From: Haemophilus sputorum CCUG 13788 | GTDB taxonomy: Bacteria; Pseudomonadota; Gammaproteobacteria; Enterobacterales; Pasteurellaceae | DNA length: 64,000 nt | Assembly (NCBI RefSeq): GCF_000238795.1 | Contig: NZ_AFNK01000053.1 | Span: 1-64,000 of the forward strand | Direction: 5' to 3' | Shown: piece by piece, positions 54,590 to 63,922 of the stretch | Layout: each line of letters opens with the position of its first letter | How positions within the stretch are numbered: the first letter of the stretch is position 1 | Translations under genes and position numbers: made by a program | The notes under the pieces: generated by a model | What the model was told of the DNA's origin: nothing | Database searches by the model: none | Seen by the model: only the letters and a program-made list of their open reading frames with translations

Positions 54590-56833
54590 ATGGGACAATA
54601 CAAAAAACTTTGGTGTATGTTAGTCGCCGTGTTAATAGGGGCATTCTCTATTCTTGGCTACTACGGCTTTGAAGTGTATCGCGAAGCACCACCTATTCCG
54701 CAGCAATATGTTTCGGAAAGTGGCGAAAAAGTGATTACACACGATGATATTTTACATGGACAAACCGCATGGCAAACTACTGGCGGTATGCAAGTGGGCT
54801 CTGTTTGGGGGCATGGCGCATACCAAGCACCAGACTGGACTGCAGATTGGCTTCATCGTGAGCTAACTAACTGGCTAGATATTAGTGCAAATCAGGAATT
54901 TGGTAAAAACTTTGCGGCTCTTGATGAAGAGCAACAAACGTTATTAAAGGCACGCCTAACTAAAGAGTATCGTGGCAGTAAAGTTGAAAACGGTACCGTT
55001 GTGCTTTCAAATACGCGTTTAGCCGCAATGGATAAAACGGCACAATATTACATTTCTTTATATGGCGATGATCCTGCAACAAAAACGACGCGTGAACATT
55101 TTGCTATGAAGGATAACACCCTTCCAGATTTACAAGCACGCAAAGACTTAGCGAAATTCTTTTTCTGGACAGCTTGGACCGCTTCTGCAGAGCGCCCAAA
55201 TACAAACGCAAGTTACACAAATAACTGGCCACATGAACCGTTAATCAATAACGTACCAACACCAGAAAACGTGGTTTGGTCTATTGCCAGTGTGGTATTC
55301 CTCATTGCAGGAATTGGCTTTGTCGTTTGGATTTGGTCATTCAAAAAACGAGAAGATGAACAAGATCCACCTACGCCAGAAGTTGATCCACTGACAAAAT
55401 TACAACTAACGCCTTCACAACGCGCATTAGGTAAATATTTATTTACTGTGTTAGCGCTTTTCTTTGTGCAAGTAAATTTAGGAGCAATTGTTGCTCACTA
55501 TACCGTTGAAGGGCAAGAATTTTACGGGATTGATATTTCTCAATACTTACCTTATTCATTAGTGCGCACATGGCATATTCAAGCAGCATTATTCTGGATT
55601 GCGATGGCATTCTTAGCTGGTGGTTTATTCCTGGCACCAATCATCAATGGTGGTAAAGATCCGAAATTCCAAAAATTGGGTGTGGATATTTTATTCTGGG
55701 CATTAGTGGTATTAGTTGTTGGCTCGTTTACCGGTAGCTATTTAGCGATTGCACATATTCTTCCTGAAGAATGGAGTTTCATGTTTGGCCACCAAGGCTA
55801 TGAGTTCATTGACTTAGGTCGTTTCTGGCAAGCGGTCAAATTCGCGGGCATCTTATTCTGGTTAGTCTTAATGCTTCGCGGTACAGTGAACGCATTCAAA
55901 CAACCGGGTGATAAAAACTTATTAGCGTTATTCTTCGCTTCTGTCATTGCAATCGGCTTATTCTATGGCCCAGCATTATTCTATGGCGAGCACACTCACA
56001 TTTCTGTGATGGAATACTGGCGTTGGTGGGTAGTTCACCTATGGGTAGAAGGCTTCTTTGAAGTATTCTCTGTAGCGGCACTTTCATTCATCTTCGTAAG
56101 TTTAGGTTTAGTTTCACGTCGTACAGCAACTGTGGCAACCATTACTGAAGCGGCATTATTCTTAATCGGTGGTATTCCAGGTACGTTCCACCACTTATAC
56201 TTCGCAGGTGCAACCACTCCAATTATTGCTGTAGGGGCATCATTCTCTGCGCTTGAAGTGGTACCTTTAGTGTTATTAGGTCATGAAGCTTGGGAACACT
56301 GGGCAATGAAACAAAAAGCACCTTGGATGGAACGTTTAAAATGGCCACTTTACTGCTTCGTTGCAGTAGCATTCTGGAATATGTTAGGTGCGGGCGTATT
56401 TGGTTTCTTAATCAATCCACCAATTTCGCTTTACTATATCCAAGGCTTGAACACCACTGCCGTTCACGCTCACGCAGCATTATTCGGGGTATATGGATTC
56501 TTAGCATTAGGCTTTGTTTTCTTAATCGCACGTTACTTACGCCCAGATACGCCATTTAACGATAAATTAATGAAATGGGGCTTCTGGTTATTAAACGGCG
56601 GTTTAGTGCTCATGATCGTATCAAGCTTATTACCTATCGGTATTATTCAAGGTTATGCAAGTATCTCTGAAGGCTTATGGTATGCACGTAGTGAAGAATT
56701 TATGCAACAACCATTATTTGATACCTTACGTTGGGTACGTTTAGTTGGTGATGTGGTATTCATCTTCGGTGCGCTAGCCTTCTTCTGGCAAATCTTTACG
56801 ATGATTTTCTTCAAAGTGAAAAAAGCAGCTTAG
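54590..56833 (+). CDS. norB: Quinol-dependent nitric oxide reductase (qNOR)
   Basis: 747 residues from ATG 54590 (GGAG six bases upstream), the length of Neisseria NorB. An N-terminal helix and a large periplasmic extension (~residues 35-220, fused cytochrome-like domain without haem motif) mark the single-subunit quinol type. Fourteen or so helices follow with the haem-copper oxidase His pattern, including TWHIQAALFW, WWVVHLWVEGFFEVF and GTFHHLYFAG. It reduces NO to N2O with quinol electrons, for detoxification or respiration. The gene is single. Confidence 0.93.
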   Translation: MGQYKKLWCMLVAVLIGAFSILGYYGFEVYREAPPIPQQYVSESGEKVITHDDILHGQTAWQTTGGMQVGSVWGHGAYQAPDWTADWLHRELTNWLDISANQEFGKNFAALDEEQQTLLKARLTKEYRGSKVENGTVVLSNTRLAAMDKTAQYYISLYGDDPATKTTREHFAMKDNTLPDLQARKDLAKFFFWTAWTASAERPNTNASYTNNWPHEPLINNVPTPENVVWSIASVVFLIAGIGFVVWIWSFKKREDEQDPPTPEVDPLTKLQLTPSQRALGKYLFTVLALFFVQVNLGAIVAHYTVEGQEFYGIDISQYLPYSLVRTWHIQAALFWIAMAFLAGGLFLAPIINGGKDPKFQKLGVDILFWALVVLVVGSFTGSYLAIAHILPEEWSFMFGHQGYEFIDLGRFWQAVKFAGILFWLVLMLRGTVNAFKQPGDKNLLALFFASVIAIGLFYGPALFYGEHTHISVMEYWRWWVVHLWVEGFFEVFSVAALSFIFVSLGLVSRRTATVATITEAALFLIGGIPGTFHHLYFAGATTPIIAVGASFSALEVVPLVLLGHEAWEHWAMKQKAPWMERLKWPLYCFVAVAFWNMLGAGVFGFLINPPISLYYIQGLNTTAVHAHAALFGVYGFLALGFVFLIARYLRPDTPFNDKLMKWGFWLLNGGLVLMIVSSLLPIGIIQGYASISEGLWYARSEEFMQQPLFDTLRWVRLVGDVVFIFGALAFFWQIFTMIFFKVKKAA

Positions 56834-56864
56834 AAAAAGGTTTCTAACCAATTAGGCTAAATAA

Positions 56865-56899
56865 AATCGCCTTGTTCAAATGAGCAAGGCGATTCTTTT
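56865..56899 (+). terminator. Terminator after norB
   Basis: AATCGCCTTG-ttcaaatgag-CAAGGCGATT followed by T-rich sequence. Confidence 0.88.
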
Positions 56900-56915
56900 A
56901 CGAAAATTTTTAGAG

Positions 56916-56964
56916 AAAAAAGACCGCTTGCTGAATAATTGTCGTTACAAGCGGTTAATTTTTT
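56916..56964. terminator. Inverted uptake-pair terminator before tyrA end
   Basis: ACCGCTTG (56923-56930) and CAAGCGGT (56948-56955) form the stem, with A- and T-runs on the two sides; best placed to end the leftward tyrA transcript. Confidence 0.82.
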
Positions 56965-56983
56965 AAGATATTTTGCAAAAAGG

Positions 56984-58102
56984 CTATTGTCTAGCATCGT
57001 TTGCTTGTTGGAGAAGCAGGCGACTTTCTTTTAGGAATTGTTCAGAATAGTGACCAAACCATTGGTGTACTTGATTGAATGCTTCAATAAAACCCGCACG
57101 GTTGCCCGTTTTAAAGAAGGTTAAGCTTTCTTCAAAAGTGGTTTTTAACGATTCAATTACAGCAAGATTTTCTGGTTTGTCTAAAATAATATCGGCATAA
57201 AGTTCACCATCTTGGGCGAATAGTCGTCCGATCATTGCTAACTCTAAGCGATAAATTGGTGAGGAAAGTGCTAAAAGTTGCGACAATTCCACAGGCTGTT
57301 GAGAAAGATGTAAGCCAAATGCAAAGGTAGAAAAGTGACGTAGCGCTTGGATATAAGTCATTGCATGATCGTGCACTGGGGCATCAATTTTTTCAATTTT
57401 AGCGCCCCACATCTGGATTTGATCGAGTAACCATTCATAACGTTCAGCAAAACGGCCATCACAACAAGCTACAACTTGTTTTGCCATACTGGTGATATCT
57501 GGCCCGAACATCGGATGCAAGCCCACTACAGCGCCTTTATGCACAGCTAACATTTTTTCTAATGGTGCACGCTTAATTGAGGTTAAATCGGCAAGTAACA
57601 TATTTGGCGTAAGATAAGGCTGGAGTTGTTCAATTACGCTTAATGTATGAATAATCGGTACACAGACGATAACGACATCTGCACCGTTAAGAATGTCAGC
57701 GGCATTTTCCCAATCTGCTTGATCGAGTGATTCAACCTTATAGCCAGATTGTGTTAAAAAACGACCAAATAGCCCACCTAATTTTCCTTTTCCGCCCACG
57801 ATGACTATTTTTTGAATGTCTGGATTAACCGTTTTAAAACCATGTTTGTTTTCATTCACATAAGATTCACGCATGATGCGACGCAAAATATCTTCAATTA
57901 GATTAGGGGGAACACCTTGCTTTTCTGCTTCAGTTCGACGAGCTTGAATCATTTCTGCTTCACGCATTGGCACATAAAGCGGAATGCCTTGGGTAGATTT
58001 TACATGACCAACTTCACTTACTAATGCAAGGCGTTTTGATAACAAAGTAATTAGTTGTTGATCAATTTCGTCAATTTGTTCTCGTAAGTGTGTTAATGGC
58101 AT
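56984..58102 (-). CDS. tyrA: TyrA, chorismate mutase/prephenate dehydrogenase
   Basis: 372 residues. N-terminal chorismate mutase domain (REQIDEIDQQLITLLSKRLALVSEVG), then the dehydrogenase with NAD motif VIVGGKGKLGGLFGRFL around residue 100 and the catalytic His in VGLHPMFGPD. Converts chorismate to 4-hydroxyphenylpyruvate. 15 bp after the DAHP synthase gene, as in the E. coli aroF-tyrA pair. Confidence 0.96.
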   Translation of the reverse strand: MPLTHLREQIDEIDQQLITLLSKRLALVSEVGHVKSTQGIPLYVPMREAEMIQARRTEAEKQGVPPNLIEDILRRIMRESYVNENKHGFKTVNPDIQKIVIVGGKGKLGGLFGRFLTQSGYKVESLDQADWENAADILNGADVVIVCVPIIHTLSVIEQLQPYLTPNMLLADLTSIKRAPLEKMLAVHKGAVVGLHPMFGPDITSMAKQVVACCDGRFAERYEWLLDQIQMWGAKIEKIDAPVHDHAMTYIQALRHFSTFAFGLHLSQQPVELSQLLALSSPIYRLELAMIGRLFAQDGELYADIILDKPENLAVIESLKTTFEESLTFFKTGNRAGFIEAFNQVHQWFGHYSEQFLKESRLLLQQANDARQ

Positions 58103-58117
58103 AGAGTTCCCTAAAAA

Positions 58118-59179
58118 TTAAGCAGCGAGTGGTAAGGCACGAAGTTGGCTTGCAAATTCGCTTAATACTTCTTCTGATGTTGCCCAATCAATACACGCAT
58201 CAGTAATTGACACGCCGTATTGCATTTTATCAACGGGTTGTTCAGAAGATTGATTACCGGCATGTAAGTGGCTTTCAATCATCAACCCGATAATTGAACG
58301 GTTGCCCGATAAAATCTGATCGAGCACATTGCGAGCAACTAACGGTTGGCGGCGATAATCTTTATTAGAATTGCCATGGCTGCAGTCCACCATAATTGCT
58401 TCAGGCAGACCAGCTTCCCGTAACGCTTTTTCACAGGCTTCGATGTATGGTTTTTCAAAGTTTGGCGTTTTACCACCACGCAAAATAATGTGCCCGTTCG
58501 GATTACCTTTAGATTTAAGCACGGTAACTTGGCCATTTTGGTTAATACCTAAAAAGCTATGGCTTTGTGAAGCGGCTTGAATCGCATGTAAAGCGACGTT
58601 CAAACTGCCATCAGTACTGTTTTTAAAGCCAACAGCCATTGATAAACCTGAAGCTAACTCGCGATGTGGTTGAGATTCAGTGGTTCGAGCACCAATTGCC
58701 GCCCAGCTAAAGAGATCCATTAAATATTGCGGCGTCATCGGATCAAGCGCTTCTGCAGCTAAAGGGATACCAATTTTAGCAATTTCTAAACAGAGTTGGC
58801 GGCTAATACGTAGACCTTTTTCAATATCGAAAGAACCATCAAGATTTGGATCGTTAATTAACCCTTTCCAGCCAATTGTTGTACGTGGCTTTTCAAAATA
58901 AACACGCATGACCAAAAAAAGTTTATCACTCACTTTATCGCTAAGTGCTTTAAGCTTACGTGCATATTCAATAGCAGCTTTGGGGTCGTGAATTGAACAA
59001 GGTCCAATGACAATCAGTTTACGATCATCTCTGCCATGAATAATGTCTGCAATTTCTTTGCGAAAACCGTCAATTTGTTCAGCAAGTTTAGCAGATAATG
59101 GTAATTCTGTTTTTAATTGTTCTGGCGTTAATAAAAGTGCTTCGTCACGAATATTGATGTTATTAGCTGCGAGTTTCAT
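58118..59179 (-). CDS. 3-Deoxy-7-phosphoheptulonate (DAHP) synthase
   Basis: 353 residues, type I AroFGH family. IGPCSIHDPKAAIEYA, MRVYFEKPRTTIGWKG, and VDCSHGNSNKDYRRQP give metal and PEP sites. First step of the shikimate pathway. Which aromatic acid feeds back cannot be read with confidence: adjacency to tyrA points to AroF, while a degenerate TrpR-like site upstream (59194-59211) hints at AroH. opsX lies 38 bp upstream on the same strand. Confidence 0.92.
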   Translation of the reverse strand: MKLAANNINIRDEALLLTPEQLKTELPLSAKLAEQIDGFRKEIADIIHGRDDRKLIVIGPCSIHDPKAAIEYARKLKALSDKVSDKLFLVMRVYFEKPRTTIGWKGLINDPNLDGSFDIEKGLRISRQLCLEIAKIGIPLAAEALDPMTPQYLMDLFSWAAIGARTTESQPHRELASGLSMAVGFKNSTDGSLNVALHAIQAASQSHSFLGINQNGQVTVLKSKGNPNGHIILRGGKTPNFEKPYIEACEKALREAGLPEAIMVDCSHGNSNKDYRRQPLVARNVLDQILSGNRSIIGLMIESHLHAGNQSSEQPVDKMQYGVSITDACIDWATSEEVLSEFASQLRALPLAA

Positions 59180-59217
59180 ATCTTGTACTCATGTAATAGT
59201 GAAGTAGTGCAGCTAAT

Positions 59218-60264
59218 TTACTCATTTATTTTTAAAATTGCAATCATTTTTTCTTTTACTTTTTTGCAATCAATGCGAGCCATCAAATTTTCGCCTTGTT
59301 TACTTTTGGCTTTAGTCGCCCAAGGAAGTTGTTGCCAAGGTTTTCCATAGTAATCAAGAATAGCTTGTTCATAGACCGAAATGACATTCTCTTGGTCTTG
59401 ATAAGGCGCAGTACGCGCTGGGTTATGAATAGCATATAAGCCAATAACAGGCGTGCCTTGAATGCTGGCAATGTGTGCCGCACCTGTATCTGGCGATAGC
59501 ACGAGATCTGCAAATTTTAGCAATGCAGCAAGTTGTTTGAGGCTTGTTTTCCCAACTAAATTTAGGCAACCTGGCGCTTGTTGAGCAATGGATTGGCAAA
59601 TCTCAATTTCATGTTTGGCAGGAGAGCCAACTAAGATAACGTTAATCTGATGAGCCAATAACCAATTTGCAATTTCTGCATAACGTTCTGGTAGCCAATC
59701 TTTTTCTGCTTTGCTAGAGCAAGGTGAAATGACAACATTTTTTTGTGTTGTGGAAAGATGTTGTTGGGCAAAATGGATATCTTTCTCAGTAAGAGGAAGT
59801 TGCCATTGTGGCGTTAAATCTTTTACGCCAATTGCTTTTGCAAATTGCATTTGTCCATCTAATACGTGTACGGCATCGGTAATTTCAACTTTTTGATTGG
59901 TAAAAAGCCATTGCATTTCACGTGCGCGATCACGGTTAAAGCCAATTTTTTGCTTAGCTTTAATGCCTAAAGAAAGAATCGATGCGCGAAATGCCGTTTG
60001 CAAATTTAGTAGAAAATCAAACTGCTTGTTTTTGAGCATTTTCCATAATGCACACATTCCTTTGTAGCCAGATTTTTTATCAAATAGAATTAAAGTCACA
60101 TTTGGCAAACCTGCCATGAGTTGTGCTTCTAGTTTACCGATAATCCAAGTGATATGGGCATCAGGATATTGACGTTGAATGGCTTGCACAACGGCAAGTG
60201 TATGACAAACATCGCCAATGGCAGAAAGACGGAGAATACAAATCTCAAGCGGTTGTTTTTTCAT
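59218..60264 (-). CDS. opsX: OpsX-like LPS heptosyltransferase (GT9 family)
   Basis: 348 residues from ATG 60264; an upstream in-frame extension would run through the pykA terminator. Family 9 glycosyltransferase with ILRLSAIGDVCHTL at the N-terminus, VVISPCSSKAEKDW, and LSPDTGAAHIASI in the nucleotide-sugar domain. In Haemophilus OpsX adds the first heptose to Kdo in lipooligosaccharide core. WaaF/WaaC relatives are alternatives. Confidence 0.88.
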   Translation of the reverse strand: MKKQPLEICILRLSAIGDVCHTLAVVQAIQRQYPDAHITWIIGKLEAQLMAGLPNVTLILFDKKSGYKGMCALWKMLKNKQFDFLLNLQTAFRASILSLGIKAKQKIGFNRDRAREMQWLFTNQKVEITDAVHVLDGQMQFAKAIGVKDLTPQWQLPLTEKDIHFAQQHLSTTQKNVVISPCSSKAEKDWLPERYAEIANWLLAHQINVILVGSPAKHEIEICQSIAQQAPGCLNLVGKTSLKQLAALLKFADLVLSPDTGAAHIASIQGTPVIGLYAIHNPARTAPYQDQENVISVYEQAILDYYGKPWQQLPWATKAKSKQGENLMARIDCKKVKEKMIAILKINE

Positions 60265-60311
60265 AAAAATTTGCAATTTTTGAATCAGGGTTTTGGATAA
60301 GCTTATTCTAA

Positions 60312-60338
60312 CAAAAAACCCACGCCGAAACGTGGGTT
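60312..60338 (-). terminator. Terminator after pykA
   Basis: AACCCACG-tttcgg-CGTGGGTT followed by T-run on the minus strand. Confidence 0.88.
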
Positions 60339-60356
60339 GTAAAAGTGAGATATGAA

Positions 60357-61796
60357 TTATTCTACTTTTAAGATACGGCAAGTATTAGTACCGCCTTCTT
60401 TTAATTCATCACCGTGTGTTAATAATACTAGGTCGCCGCTAACTAAGTAACCTTGTTCTTTTAACATCGCTAATCCTTTTTTCGCGCCATCAATGGTACG
60501 GCTTTCTTCATCGTAGAATACTGGTGTTACACCGCGGTAAAGCGCACAACGGTTTAATGCACGTTGGTTACGAGAAAGCGCATAAATTGGTAAGCCAGAG
60601 CTGATACGGCTCATTAGTTTTGCAGTTTCACCTGAGTGTGTTAATGCGATAATTGCAGAAACGCCTTCTAAGTGATTTGCTGTGTACATGGCAGACATTG
60701 CCGTTGCTTCATCAATTTCAGTGAATTTACCTTCCATACGGTGACGTGAAATGTTGATGCTTGGCATAGATTCTGCACCTAAGCATACTTCTGCCATTGA
60801 TTTCACGGTTTCAATTGGGTAGTCACCGTTTGCCGTTTCACCTGAAAGCATTACCGCATCTGTACCGTCTAATACTGCGTTCGCAACGTCCATTACTTCT
60901 GCACGAGTTGGTAATGGTTTTTTGATCATTGATTCCATCATTTGTGTTGCAGTAATAACTACACGGTTTAATTTACGTGAGCGACGGATTAAACGTTTTT
61001 GTACGCCTACTAATGCTGCATCACCAATTTCCACACCTAAGTCACCACGTGCAACCATGATAACGTCTGCGCCTAAAATGATGTCATCCATTGCTTCTTC
61101 GGTTGCAACAGTTTCTGCACGTTCAACTTTTGCTACGATTTTCGCATCTAAACCAGCAGCTTGAGCCAATTCACGAGCATAGTTTAAGTCTGCGCTAGAT
61201 TGTGGGAATGACACTGCTAAGTAGTCTACGCCAATTCGTGCAGCTAATTTAATGTCTTCTTTATCTTTATCTGTTAATGCTGGCGCAGATAAGCCACCAC
61301 CTAATTTGTTGATCCCTTTGTTATTAGAAAGTGGACCACCAACAATAACTTCGGTATGGACTTTCACACCTTCTACAGATAATACTTTTAATTGTACGTT
61401 ACCATCGTCCAATAACAGAATATCGCCTGGTACTACATCGTTTGGTAAATCTTTATAGTCTAGACCTACTGCGTCTTGGTGGCCTTCACCGCGTGGTAAA
61501 TCTGCATCTAAAGTGAATTTATCCCCAATGTTTAAGAAGATTTTTCCGTCTTTAAAGGTTGAAACACGGATTTTAGGACCTTGTAAGTCACCTAAAAGCG
61601 CAACGGTTTTACCAAGTTTCGCTGCAATTTCACGTACTTTATTTGCACGTTCAATATGATCTTCTGGTACACCGTGAGAAAAGTTCATACGCACCATGTT
61701 AGCGCCTGCTGCAATAATACGCTCTAAGTTATTGTCGCGGTCTGTTGCTGGCCCTAAGGTAGTAACGATTTTGGTTCTTCTCAGTTTTCTAGACAT
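60357..61796 (-). CDS. pykA: Pyruvate kinase (PykA type)
   Basis: 479 residues. [50 protein letters not shown] and [12 protein letters not shown] are the pyruvate kinase motifs. Converts PEP and ADP to pyruvate and ATP. The length and the absence of a PykF-specific N-terminus favour PykA. Codon use is strongly biased, as expected for a highly expressed gene. Confidence 0.95.
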   Translation of the reverse strand: MSRKLRRTKIVTTLGPATDRDNNLERIIAAGANMVRMNFSHGVPEDHIERANKVREIAAKLGKTVALLGDLQGPKIRVSTFKDGKIFLNIGDKFTLDADLPRGEGHQDAVGLDYKDLPNDVVPGDILLLDDGNVQLKVLSVEGVKVHTEVIVGGPLSNNKGINKLGGGLSAPALTDKDKEDIKLAARIGVDYLAVSFPQSSADLNYARELAQAAGLDAKIVAKVERAETVATEEAMDDIILGADVIMVARGDLGVEIGDAALVGVQKRLIRRSRKLNRVVITATQMMESMIKKPLPTRAEVMDVANAVLDGTDAVMLSGETANGDYPIETVKSMAEVCLGAESMPSINISRHRMEGKFTEIDEATAMSAMYTANHLEGVSAIIALTHSGETAKLMSRISSGLPIYALSRNQRALNRCALYRGVTPVFYDEESRTIDGAKKGLAMLKEQGYLVSGDLVLLTHGDELKEGGTNTCRILKVE

Positions 61797-61918
61797 GATT
61801 AACTCCGTAGTTTTGATGGATTTTGAAAATTTTTTCTAAGCGTCTTGCGACTTACTCAAACGAAGTGCATTATACGCCTAAATCGTTAGACTTTAAACCT
61901 TATACAGGAAATTAACTG

Positions 61919-62413
61919 ATGAATATTTGGATTATGCGCCATGGTGAAGCGAGCTTTTCGGCAAGTTCAGACAGTGCGAGAACGCTTACCCCATTTGGCA
62001 TTGAAATGGCAAAAAAACAAGGGCAGTGGTTAGGTAATCGGCTTAATCAGGCAAAAATTCAGCTAGATAAAATTTTAGTCAGTCCTTATTTGCGCACCCA
62101 ACAAACGCTTGAAGCAGTTAAGCTGGGGCTACAAGCGGTCGGATTTTCGCAATCTTTTACCAATTTGGTTGAAACATGGGAAGAGATTACACCGGATGGT
62201 AATCAATCACTTGTAGTGGATTATTTAGATTTCTTGCGAGATGAAGGCGCAAAAAACGTGTTACTCATTTCGCATTTGCCTTTAGTGTTTGATTTGGTTT
62301 GTGCTTTAACACATGATCAGTCTCAGGTTCATTTCTATCCAGCTGTGATGGCTGAATTATGCTGGCAAGGCAAAATTGCGCGTTTAACTCACACAGAAAT
62401 CCCGAGAAATTAG
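61919..62413 (+). CDS. sixA: SixA, phosphohistidine phosphatase
   Basis: 164 residues. RHG motif in IMRHGEASFSA, LTPFGIEMAKKQGQWLG, ILVSPYLRTQQT, and the second His in LLISHLPLVF. In E. coli SixA dephosphorylates NPr/ArcB-type histidines. Divergent from pykA. An uptake core lies at 62131-62139 in the coding sequence. Confidence 0.92.
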   Translation: MNIWIMRHGEASFSASSDSARTLTPFGIEMAKKQGQWLGNRLNQAKIQLDKILVSPYLRTQQTLEAVKLGLQAVGFSQSFTNLVETWEEITPDGNQSLVVDYLDFLRDEGAKNVLLISHLPLVFDLVCALTHDQSQVHFYPAVMAELCWQGKIARLTHTEIPRN

Positions 62414-62464
62414 GCTAATTTTCAAAAAAGTTTAAAAAATTGTGAAATTGTCGAAAATTTAGAC

Positions 62465-62592
62465 TTCCAAAATGCTTAAAAAATCGGTATTATGCGCAAC
62501 CTTAACGCAAGCTGAGCTTGTGTATTGGGAAAGCAAGAAGTAGGGGATGCCTTACTTCTTTTTATTTGGGGCAATGTGAAGAGAGTCAGCCA
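62465..62592 (+). promoter_or_regulatory. dusB-fis promoter and leader with terminator-like hairpin
   Basis: TTCCAA (62465-62470) and TATTAT (62488-62493) are 17 bp apart; the -10 is followed by GCGC, a GC-rich discriminator typical of stringently controlled promoters. The ~95-base leader contains a CAAGC-tga-GCTTG hairpin (about 62509-62521) and an intrinsic-terminator-like element AAGAAGTA...TACTTCTTTTT (about 62535-62565). Confidence 0.6.
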
Positions 62593-63552
62593 ATGCGTAT
62601 TGGACAATATGAATTTAAAAACCGTATTTTCCTCGCGCCAATGGCGGGCATTACTGACCAGCCATTTCGCCGTTTGTGTCATCAACAAGGGGCAGGGTTG
62701 ACTTTCTCAGAAATGATGTCCACAAATCCTGATGTCTGGCATACCGAAAAATCGAAGTTGCGCTTGGCGCATCATCATGAAATCGGATTAAATGCGGTTC
62801 AGATTGCAGGTTCTGATCCAACTGAAATGGCAGAAGCAGCTAAGGTAAATGTCGCATACGGCGCTCAAATGATTGATATCAATATGGGCTGTCCAGCAAA
62901 AAAGGTAAACAAAAAGATGGCAGGCTCTGCCTTATTACGTGAACCTGATTTGGTTGCTCGAATTTTATCGGCAGTTGTAAATGCTGTAGATGTGCCTGTC
63001 ACACTAAAAATTAGAACAGGTTGGGATCAAGATAATCGAAATTGCTTAGAGATTGCTCAGATAGCTGAACAGTCGGGGGTCTCTGCATTGACCATTCATG
63101 GGCGAACACGAGCGTGTTTATTTGAAGGACAAGCAGAATATGACAGTATTAAAGCAGTCAAACAGGCGGTTTCGATTCCGATAATTGCAAATGGCGATAT
63201 TACCTCTGCCGAAAAAGCGAAATTTGTGCTTGATTATACAGGTGCAGATGCCGTTATGGTTGGGCGAGGAAGTTATGGCTGCCCTTGGATATTTAAGGAA
63301 ATCAGCGCATTTTTAGCGCACGGCACGCTTCCTATTATTTCATTGGAGGAAAAAAGCCAGCTGATGTTGAAGCATATTGAAGACCTACATCAATTCTATG
63401 GAGAAGAGAAAGGGTATCGAATTGCGCGTAAGCACGTTGGTTGGTATGTAGAAAGATTGATGCCGAATTCAACTTTTAAACGCACTTTCAATGCATTAGA
63501 AACAACTTATGAACAACTTAATGCGTTGGAAAATTTTGTAAAATCTCTTTAA
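62593..63552 (+). CDS. dusB: tRNA-dihydrouridine synthase B
   Basis: 319 residues from ATG 62593. FMN-dependent: [37 protein letters not shown] with the catalytic Cys, [21 protein letters not shown] and [14 protein letters not shown]. Reduces a uridine in tRNA. The gene is followed by fis, the conserved dusB-fis operon. Confidence 0.94.
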   Translation: MRIGQYEFKNRIFLAPMAGITDQPFRRLCHQQGAGLTFSEMMSTNPDVWHTEKSKLRLAHHHEIGLNAVQIAGSDPTEMAEAAKVNVAYGAQMIDINMGCPAKKVNKKMAGSALLREPDLVARILSAVVNAVDVPVTLKIRTGWDQDNRNCLEIAQIAEQSGVSALTIHGRTRACLFEGQAEYDSIKAVKQAVSIPIIANGDITSAEKAKFVLDYTGADAVMVGRGSYGCPWIFKEISAFLAHGTLPIISLEEKSQLMLKHIEDLHQFYGEEKGYRIARKHVGWYVERLMPNSTFKRTFNALETTYEQLNALENFVKSL

Positions 63553-63568
63553 TAAAGTGGATAGAAAA

Positions 63569-63862
63569 ATGATTGAACAACCAGTAAATAACCCATTAAC
63601 GGTGACATTATTAAATGCACAAGGTCAACAAGTGGTAAAACCGCTTCGCGATAACGTAAAAGCCGCATTAAAAAACTATTTAGCACAATTAAACGGCGAA
63701 GACCCAACAGAATTATACGAATTAGTATTATCTGAAATTGAGCACCCAATGTTAGATATGGTAATGCAATATACTCGCGGCAACCAAACTCGCGCAGCAA
63801 CCATGCTTGGTATTAACCGTGGTACTTTACGTAAAAAATTAAAAAAGTACGGTATGGGTTAA
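63569..63862 (+). CDS. fis: Fis nucleoid protein
   Basis: 97 residues from ATG 63569 (GTGGA upstream; an in-frame GTG at 63557 cannot be excluded). The C-terminal helix-turn-helix [23 protein letters not shown] is almost invariant. Fis bends DNA and activates rRNA and other growth genes. 16 bp after dusB, translation probably coupled to it. Confidence 0.96.
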   Translation: MIEQPVNNPLTVTLLNAQGQQVVKPLRDNVKAALKNYLAQLNGEDPTELYELVLSEIEHPMLDMVMQYTRGNQTRAATMLGINRGTLRKKLKKYGMG

Positions 63863-63890
63863 TCTTAACGATTTAACCGAATGATTGAAG

Positions 63891-63922
63891 AACCTGTTAT
63901 CAAAGTTGATAACAGGTTTTTT
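63891..63922 (+). terminator. Terminator of dusB-fis
   Basis: AACCTGTTATC-aaagtt-GATAACAGGTT followed by T-run. Beyond it only an uptake core (63964-63972) is seen to the window end. Confidence 0.92.
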
